Part shown: one piece after another, positions 14,915 through 19,717 of the stretch
Position numbering within the stretch: the stretch's first letter is position 1
Layout: each line of letters starts with the position of its first letter
Assembly (NCBI GenBank): GCA_964517795.1
Contig: CAZFDE010000049.1
Coordinates: 1-19,717, forward strand
Direction of reading: 5' to 3'
Length of the DNA stretch: 19,717 nt
Source of the DNA: CAZFDE01 sp964517795
Lineage (GTDB): Bacteria; Planctomycetota; Phycisphaerae; Sedimentisphaerales; Anaerobacaceae
The notes under the pieces: model-generated
What the model saw: only the letters and a program-made list of their open reading frames with translations
Told to the model about the DNA's origin: nothing
Database searches by the model: none
Made by a program: the position numbers and the translations under genes

Positions 14915-14947
14915 GGCCTTGTGCTTAGCGGCACAAGGCCTTTTTTT
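14915..14947 (+). terminator. Strong intrinsic terminator of the prepilin-type gene
   Basis: GGCCTTGTGC (14915-14924) and GCACAAGGCC (14931-14940) form a perfect ten-pair stem with a six-base loop, followed by seven T residues. It lies 25 bases after the stop codon. It isolates the prepilin-type gene from the aconitase operon. Confidence 0.95.
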
Positions 14948-14985
14948 ATAGATTGTATTGTAGATTGCATTAAGGGTTTCGTTTT

Positions 14986-15005
14986 ACAGGATCCTGTGCT
15001 ATACT
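14986..15005 (+). promoter_or_regulatory. Extended -10 promoter with overlapping palindrome before the aconitase gene
   Basis: TGcTATACT (14997-15005) is a good extended -10 box. No good -35 box is present at 17 bases (TTTCGT). A perfect 12-base palindrome ACAGGATCCTGT (14986-14997) directly abuts the -10 box and would be an ideal site for a repressor or for an activator that replaces the missing -35. The start codon is about 40 bases downstream. Confidence 0.5.
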
Positions 15006-15046
15006 CCCGGAGGATAATGAAGACCTGATTTGACGGAGTGATTCCA

Positions 15047-17008
15047 TTGGCAAAAACATTGGTAAACAAGATATTGCAGCGGCATTTACGAGACGGCGAT
15101 CTGGCGGCCGGTAAGCCTGTCGGGATCCGGATCGACCAGACCCTGACGCAGGACGCGACCGGCACGACGGCGTTCTTGCTGTTTGAGATGATGGGCGCCG
15201 AACGGGTGCAGACGGACCTATCGGTCAGCTACATCGATCATAATATGAGCCAGTTCGGGCCGGAAAATCATAACGATCATCTGTACTTGCAGACGGTGGC
15301 GGCGCGATATGGAGCGTATCATTCCCGCGCGGGCAACGGCATCTGTCACCAAGTGCACCTTGAGCGGTTCGGCAAACCCGGTGCGACACTATTAGGCAGC
15401 GATTCGCATACGCCCACCGGCGGTGGGATCGGGATGCTGGCGATCGGGGCCGGCGGGCTGGATGTGGCGGTCGCAATGGGCGGCGGGGCATTCTATCTGA
15501 CCTGTCCGAAAGTATTGGGCGTGAAACTTTCCGGCCAACTGAATGACTGGGTCGCGGCCAAGGATGTGATTCTCAAACTCTTGAGTATCCTTTCAACCAA
15601 GGGCAACGTCGGCTGGGTGGTTGAGTATTTCGGCGAGGGCGTTTCGTCGCTGACCGTACCGCAACGGGCCACGATTACCAATATGGGCGCAGAGCTGGGC
15701 GTAACGAGCAGTGTTTTTCCCAGCGACGAGCAGACCCGGCGTTTTTTGGCGGCTCAGAAGCGCGAAGCTGACTTCACGCAACTCAGTGCCGATCCCGATG
15801 CGAAATATGACCGGTTGATCAAGATCGATCTATCCGCACTGGAACCGCTGGCGGCCTGCCCCTCTTCACCGGACAATATCAAATCAATTAAGAAACTGGC
15901 CGGCACCGCGGTTCGCCAGGTCGTCATCGGCAGCTGCACCAATTCGAGCTATGCCGATCTGATGATTGTCGCCAAGGTCTTAAAAGGGCGCAAAATTCAT
16001 CACCTGGTGGAATTCGCGGTCGCACCGGGCAGCCGTGAAGTGTTGAACATGATCGCACATAACGGGGCCTTGGCGGATATCATCACCGCGGGGGCACGGA
16101 TCCTCGAATCGGGCTGCGGGGCCTGCATCGGGCAAGGATTTTCGCCCGCGGACGGGACGGTGAGCCTGCGGACGTTTAATCGCAATTTTGCCGGCCGCAG
16201 CGGCACCAAAGGCGATCAGGTCTATCTGGTCAGCCCGGAAACCGCGGTTGTTTCCGCATTGACCGGTAAGATCACAGATCCGCGCGATGCCGGGATCGAT
16301 TATCCCAAAATCGAGATACCCGAAGCGTTCAGCATCGATGACAGTATGATCGAACAACCGCTGGAATTAAACGAGGCGAAAAACGTCGAGGTTCTGCGCG
16401 GGCCGACCATCGTCGTGCCCGAATCGCCCAAACCGCTGGCGAAAACGCTTACCGGACAAGTGCTGCTCAAGTGCGGCGATAAGATCACGACCGATCATAT
16501 TATGCCCGCGGGAGCCTTTTTGAAGCTGCGGTCGAATGTGCAGCAATATGCCAAATTTGTCTTCAACTGCTTCAATGAAGAGGGCAAGCCCACATTCGCA
16601 GATCGGTCGTTAGCGTTCAAGGAAAAAGGTATCGGGGGTATTATCGTCGCTTCGGAAAGTTACGGGCAGGGTTCCTCGCGCGAACATGCGGCCTTGTGTC
16701 CGATGTATCTGGGTGTGCGCGCGGTGATCGCCAAGAGCATCGAGCGGATTCATAAAGCGAATCTGATCAATTTCTGTATCGTACCGATTGAATTTGCTGA
16801 CCCGGCTGATTACCGCAAGATAGAAGCCGACGATGAGCTGGTCATCGACGGGCTGATCGAAGCAATCAAAGCCAAAGACACCGTCACGATCACGAATCGG
16901 ACGCAGGGATTCGAATTTCGCGGATCGCTGAACCTGTCATCGCACGACCGGCAGATCCTGCTGGCCGGCGGAATGCTCAACTTTACCCGTCAAGCGAATC
17001 ATGGATAA
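15047..17008 (+). CDS. acn: Aconitate hydratase (aconitase)
   Basis: Aconitase interconverts citrate and isocitrate through a [4Fe-4S] cluster in the cytoplasm. The 653-residue protein is of the shorter bacterial type. Early motifs are DQTLTQDATGT and SDSHTPTGGGIGML. The three cluster cysteines are C297 (IGSCTNSS), C357 and C360 (SGCGACIGQG). The C-terminal swivel domain has TTDHIMPAGAF, ASESYGQGSSREHAALCP and RIHKANL. Start choice: TTG at 15047 gives MAKTLVNKIL, the usual N-terminus, and GGAG lies 8 bases upstream. A GTG at 15038 would add three residues but overlaps that ribosome-binding site. It is the first gene of a tight operon and its end overlaps the next start by 8 bases. A homoaconitase or isopropylmalate isomerase role is less likely, given the single-chain length and motifs. 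Confidence 0.93.
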   Translation: MAKTLVNKILQRHLRDGDLAAGKPVGIRIDQTLTQDATGTTAFLLFEMMGAERVQTDLSVSYIDHNMSQFGPENHNDHLYLQTVAARYGAYHSRAGNGICHQVHLERFGKPGATLLGSDSHTPTGGGIGMLAIGAGGLDVAVAMGGGAFYLTCPKVLGVKLSGQLNDWVAAKDVILKLLSILSTKGNVGWVVEYFGEGVSSLTVPQRATITNMGAELGVTSSVFPSDEQTRRFLAAQKREADFTQLSADPDAKYDRLIKIDLSALEPLAACPSSPDNIKSIKKLAGTAVRQVVIGSCTNSSYADLMIVAKVLKGRKIHHLVEFAVAPGSREVLNMIAHNGALADIITAGARILESGCGACIGQGFSPADGTVSLRTFNRNFAGRSGTKGDQVYLVSPETAVVSALTGKITDPRDAGIDYPKIEIPEAFSIDDSMIEQPLELNEAKNVEVLRGPTIVVPESPKPLAKTLTGQVLLKCGDKITTDHIMPAGAFLKLRSNVQQYAKFVFNCFNEEGKPTFADRSLAFKEKGIGGIIVASESYGQGSSREHAALCPMYLGVRAVIAKSIERIHKANLINFCIVPIEFADPADYRKIEADDELVIDGLIEAIKAKDTVTITNRTQGFEFRGSLNLSSHDRQILLAGGMLNFTRQANHG

Positions 17009-17519
17009 ACCGATCGTTACCATTTTCGGTTCCGGCCGCACGAAAGCCGAACAGCCGGCATACAGCATCGCGTTTGAGACCGGCAGCGTACTGGCCGAGG
17101 CGGGATTCACGATCGCCAACGGCGGATACGGCGGGACCATGCAGGCGGCGGCCCAAGGGGCACGTCAGGCCGGAGGGACTATCATCGGCGTTACGTGTAC
17201 GGCCTTTAAGAGCAAGCCCAATCCGTATATCAGCCGTGAAATTTCAACCGCTTCACTCGATGAGCGGCTTCAAAAACTCATCGAACTGGGCCGGGCGTAT
17301 ATCGTGCTGGGCGGCGGAACCGGAACCCTGGTGGAATTAGCGATGGTCTGGGAGTTGAAAAACAAACACTTTCTTGAAACCGACAAGCCGGTTATACTGG
17401 TCGGCGAATTCTGGCAGCCGCTGGTGGAACTGATGGCATCGGACGATCCTGACAGCCGCAGTTATGTAACTGTTGTTCAGTCACCCGCTCAACTGCCCAA
17501 AATGCTCAATAATATTTGA
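17001..17519 (+). CDS. LOG-family (lysine decarboxylase-like / nucleotide phosphoribohydrolase-like) Rossmann protein
   Basis: Small cytosolic protein of 172 residues with the LOG/SLOG Rossmann fold: start VTIFGSGR (6-13), NGGYGGTMQAAAQGA (40-54) and LGGGTGTLVEL (103-113). Proven LOG enzymes cut a nucleoside 5'-monophosphate to free the base. Their signature is PGGxGTxxE; here the proline is replaced (GGGTGTLVE) while the glutamate is kept, so the protein may belong to the TIGR00725-like side branch with uncertain activity. It overlaps the aconitase stop by 8 bases (ATGGATAA) and has no clear ribosome-binding site, which suggests coupled translation. Old annotations as lysine decarboxylase should not be trusted. 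Confidence 0.82.
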   Translation: MDKPIVTIFGSGRTKAEQPAYSIAFETGSVLAEAGFTIANGGYGGTMQAAAQGARQAGGTIIGVTCTAFKSKPNPYISREISTASLDERLQKLIELGRAYIVLGGGTGTLVELAMVWELKNKHFLETDKPVILVGEFWQPLVELMASDDPDSRSYVTVVQSPAQLPKMLNNI

Positions 17520-17527
17520 CAATCATA

Positions 17528-18391
17528 ATGCGAACGACTGTAGCTATATGGGTAATCATTTTAGCCGCGTGGACCAGTCAGGCAACCGCGGATCAGCCGC
17601 TGTTAGCGGACAGCTTTGTCCTGACCGGGATCGAAGGCACGGTCGAACATCGGCCCGATACTAATCAGTGGGTATTTATCGGTGATGTCAATATCACGGA
17701 CGGTCAAACAACAGTACAGGCCGGTTACCCGATTGCATTTCTGCCTAGTGCGGCGCTGGAGAAACTGATCGTCGAGCCGAACCGGCTGCCGGTTCGATGT
17801 CGGCTCTGGGCGAGAGTGACGACCTATCATGCAAAAAATTATTTGTTCGCAACTTATTTTCTGGTCGATCAGACGATTCAAGCGTCCAAATCGCAAATTT
17901 CAGATTTGAAATCTCAAACCAAAGAAGCCCCAGTTGACACGAAGCAGATGAAAGAATCCGAAAAACCCACCGCTGTGGAGGAACCTGCCGAATCCGACGA
18001 TCCGTTTGAATTACCGGCTGAAGTTCGTCAGAAATTGCAGAATGAAGCCGTGGTGCGGCCGGTCGAGCAGGAATCACCTAAGGAACCGGCGGAACCGAAG
18101 ACCCGGAACATTACCGCCAATGACCGTATGATGGTGAATCGATACGGTTTTATCCGCCGCCAACCTGATGGGCATTTTACATTCGTGCCCGATGGGCTGG
18201 GGCATAATATCAGCAGACAGGCCTATCAATTGCTGCCGTGCCGGACGCTTGAATCGATTGAAAACCGTCGCGATATCACCCGCAGGCGGATCCGCTACAG
18301 AATTTCCGGCGTCGCGACGACATTCAAGGGCCATGAATATCTGCTGCTTCAGAAAGCAACGCGAACTTACAGTTACGGGAACTTCCAATGA
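17528..18391 (+). CDS. Secreted hypothetical protein with acidic, proline-rich linker
   Basis: I do not recognise this family. The 287-residue product from the ATG at 17528 begins with a clear signal peptide (RTTVAIWVIILAAWTSQATA, cleavage near ATA-DQ). A first compact region (about 22-118) is beta-rich in appearance. A low-complexity charged linker rich in K, E and P follows (about 119-200, with QISDLKSQTKEAP and EEPAESDDP). A basic C-terminal region (about 205-287) ends with KGHEYLLLQKATRTYSYG. No other membrane helix or catalytic motif is evident, so it is probably periplasmic. A TTG at 17516, which overlaps the LOG stop, could add four residues; the ATG gives a more usual signal peptide. 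The stop overlaps the hisD start as ATGA, so it belongs to the same operon. Confidence 0.75.
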   Translation: MRTTVAIWVIILAAWTSQATADQPLLADSFVLTGIEGTVEHRPDTNQWVFIGDVNITDGQTTVQAGYPIAFLPSAALEKLIVEPNRLPVRCRLWARVTTYHAKNYLFATYFLVDQTIQASKSQISDLKSQTKEAPVDTKQMKESEKPTAVEEPAESDDPFELPAEVRQKLQNEAVVRPVEQESPKEPAEPKTRNITANDRMMVNRYGFIRRQPDGHFTFVPDGLGHNISRQAYQLLPCRTLESIENRRDITRRRIRYRISGVATTFKGHEYLLLQKATRTYSYGNFQ

Positions 18392-19717
18392 CCGGCAAAC
18401 AGATTCAAAGTTTAAGAAACAAGATCATGATTCTGTCTGAACAGAATTATCAGAAAAAGTTGAACGATCTATATAAACGTCAAATTTTAGCTTCACGATT
18501 TCAACGTGAATCTGAGCAGTGGCAGACTGTGCTAAAAATCATTCGAGATGTAGCATATAAAGGCGACAAGGCGTTAATTGACTATACGTTGAAATTTGAC
18601 AAGGTGAAATTGACGCCGAAGACCCTTGAGATTAAGCCGGCAGAGATGCGGAAAGCCCATCGGCAAATCGATAAGGAGCTGCTTGAGTCGATTCGCCGGT
18701 CCATCGCCAATGTTAAACAGTATCAAAAATCGATTTTTATCGGCAATCGAAATTCGTTCAAGAAACAAACCGGCATCAAGTATATTCCGCTGCAGCGGGT
18801 CGGGGTTTGTATTCCCGGCGCCGCCGCCCCGCTGCCATCGACAATGATCATGACAGCCGTGCCGGCCATGGTCGCCGGGGTCAAGGAGATCATCGTGGTA
18901 TCACCGCCGCGATATCAGGGCAGTATTCATCCGGTGATTCTGGCGGTGTGTTATGAACTGAGCAGTGATAAGGATTATCCAGACTGTCGGTTGAAGGTGT
19001 TCCGTGTCGGCGGTGCGCAGGCCGTGGCGGCACTGGCCAGCGATAAAGGAACGATCCCCAAGGTCGATAAGATTGTCGGGCCGGGCAACAAATGGGTCCA
19101 GACAGCCAAGAAATTCGTCTCGGGCGATTATGTCGGGATCGATTCGATCGCCGGGCCCAGCGAGGTGCTGATTATCGCCGATAAGGATGCCAAACCGGTT
19201 GCGGTTGCCGCCGATATGCTCAGCCAGGCCGAACACGGCACCGACAGCAGCGCTGTGGTTATTACCAACTCGAAAGTATTGGCCGATAAGGTCTTCAAGC
19301 AATTAGTTGATCAGGTCAAAAAACTCACCCGCAGTAAAGAAGCGGTCGAATCGCTGAAAAATTCAAGTGCCATTATCGAAGTCGGCTCGATGAAAAAGGC
19401 AATCGAGTTGGCCAATGAAATGGCCTGCGAGCACTTGCAGATCCAATGCGGCAGGCACAGCCGCAAAATCGCCGAGCAAATTCACAATGCCGGCGCGATC
19501 TTCATCGGTGACTATGCGCCGGTCGCGGTCGGCGATTATTGGGCCGGGCCGAGCCATACACTGCCGACCGGCCGCACGGCACGGTTCGCCAGCGCATTGA
19601 CCAGCAATGATTTTGTCAAATCCATCAGTCTGATCGAGTACAGCCGCGGCGAATTGGCTAATGATGCCGATGATATCATTCGCCTTGCCCATGCGGAAGG
19701 CCTCGACGCCCACGCCC
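18388..19717 (+). CDS. hisD: Histidinol dehydrogenase, nearly complete, cut by window end
   Basis: HisD carries out the last two oxidations of histidine biosynthesis, from L-histidinol to L-histidine, using NAD and zinc. The reading frame is open from the ATG at 18388 to the window end (443 codons), so only a short C-terminal tail is missing. Motifs are VGVCIPGAAAPLPSTMIM, RVGGAQAVAALA, DKIVGPGNKWV, IDSIAGPSEVLIIAD, SQAEHG (zinc ligands Q280 and H283), ACEHLQ (catalytic E348 and H349), GDYWAGPSHTLPT (zinc ligand D383, conserved H390) and EGLDAH (zinc ligand H442). All key residues are present, so the enzyme should be active. The start overlaps the previous stop (ATGA). An in-frame ATG at 18427 matches the usual family N-terminus better and is an alternative. 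No other his gene lies upstream in the window. Confidence 0.95.
   Translation, partial: MTGKQIQSLRNKIMILSEQNYQKKLNDLYKRQILASRFQRESEQWQTVLKIIRDVAYKGDKALIDYTLKFDKVKLTPKTLEIKPAEMRKAHRQIDKELLESIRRSIANVKQYQKSIFIGNRNSFKKQTGIKYIPLQRVGVCIPGAAAPLPSTMIMTAVPAMVAGVKEIIVVSPPRYQGSIHPVILAVCYELSSDKDYPDCRLKVFRVGGAQAVAALASDKGTIPKVDKIVGPGNKWVQTAKKFVSGDYVGIDSIAGPSEVLIIADKDAKPVAVAADMLSQAEHGTDSSAVVITNSKVLADKVFKQLVDQVKKLTRSKEAVESLKNSSAIIEVGSMKKAIELANEMACEHLQIQCGRHSRKIAEQIHNAGAIFIGDYAPVAVGDYWAGPSHTLPTGRTARFASALTSNDFVKSISLIEYSRGELANDADDIIRLAHAEGLDAHA

Noticed and set aside
1..19717. CRISPR arrays, tRNA or rRNA genes, insertion sequences, phage or toxin-antitoxin modules
   Set aside because: No regularly spaced repeats, no cloverleaf-like sequences, no transposase motifs or terminal repeats, and no matching protein motifs were seen on either strand.

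Overview
The window looks like chromosomal DNA from a Planctomycetota bacterium, most likely of the Phycisphaerae type. This is inferred from three things: a tandem pair of LamG-type PEP-CTERM proteins, a stand-alone prepilin-type protein of the kind abundant in planctomycetes, and a eukaryote-like UDP-sugar pyrophosphorylase beside lpxB. The cell would be Gram-negative, with lipid A, exopolysaccharide and exosortase-sorted surface proteins. No rRNA, tRNA, CRISPR array, transposase or phage gene was seen.

Layout. (1) 1-926, minus strand: two tandem LamG/PEP-CTERM genes (the second cut by the window edge), with a promoter near 1088-1116. (2) 1240-10627, minus strand: an eight-gene envelope-glycan operon in which genes overlap by 1-14 bases or lie 15-21 bases apart. 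In transcription order these are a GT4 glycosyltransferase (TTG start), an SDR-DUF362 fusion, a polysaccharide pyruvyl transferase, a methyltransferase (GTG start), a GT-C type membrane glycosyltransferase, a GtrB-like GT2, a second methyltransferase and an AglD/MprF-like flippase-domain protein. A good promoter (TTGCGG-17-TATAAT) lies at 10687-10715. (3) 10800-13469, minus strand: lpxB downstream of a UAP1-like UDP-HexNAc pyrophosphorylase, with a promoter at 13507-13534. (4) 13470-13899: a divergent control region, including a long leader that can fold as a pseudoknot just before the prepilin-type gene. (5) 13900-14889, plus strand: the prepilin-type protein, ending in a strong intrinsic terminator. 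(6) 15047 to the end, plus strand: a tightly packed run of aconitase, LOG-family protein, secreted hypothetical protein and histidinol dehydrogenase (hisD, missing only its last few residues).

How the parts fit together. The operon at 1240-10627 has what is needed to make, methylate and pyruvylate a glycan. It also has a polyprenyl-phosphate sugar branch: the GtrB-like GT2 charges the lipid, the flippase-domain protein may move it, and the GT-C enzyme would use it on the outer face of the membrane. The UAP1-like enzyme and LpxB sit on the UDP-GlcNAc to lipid A route. PEP-CTERM proteins depend on exosortase, which is usually genetically linked with exopolysaccharide production, so the left-hand gene pair fits its neighbours. 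The most unusual items are the SDR-DUF362 fusion, the putative pseudoknot leader, the split AglD-like arrangement, and several near-perfect palindromes in promoter regions.
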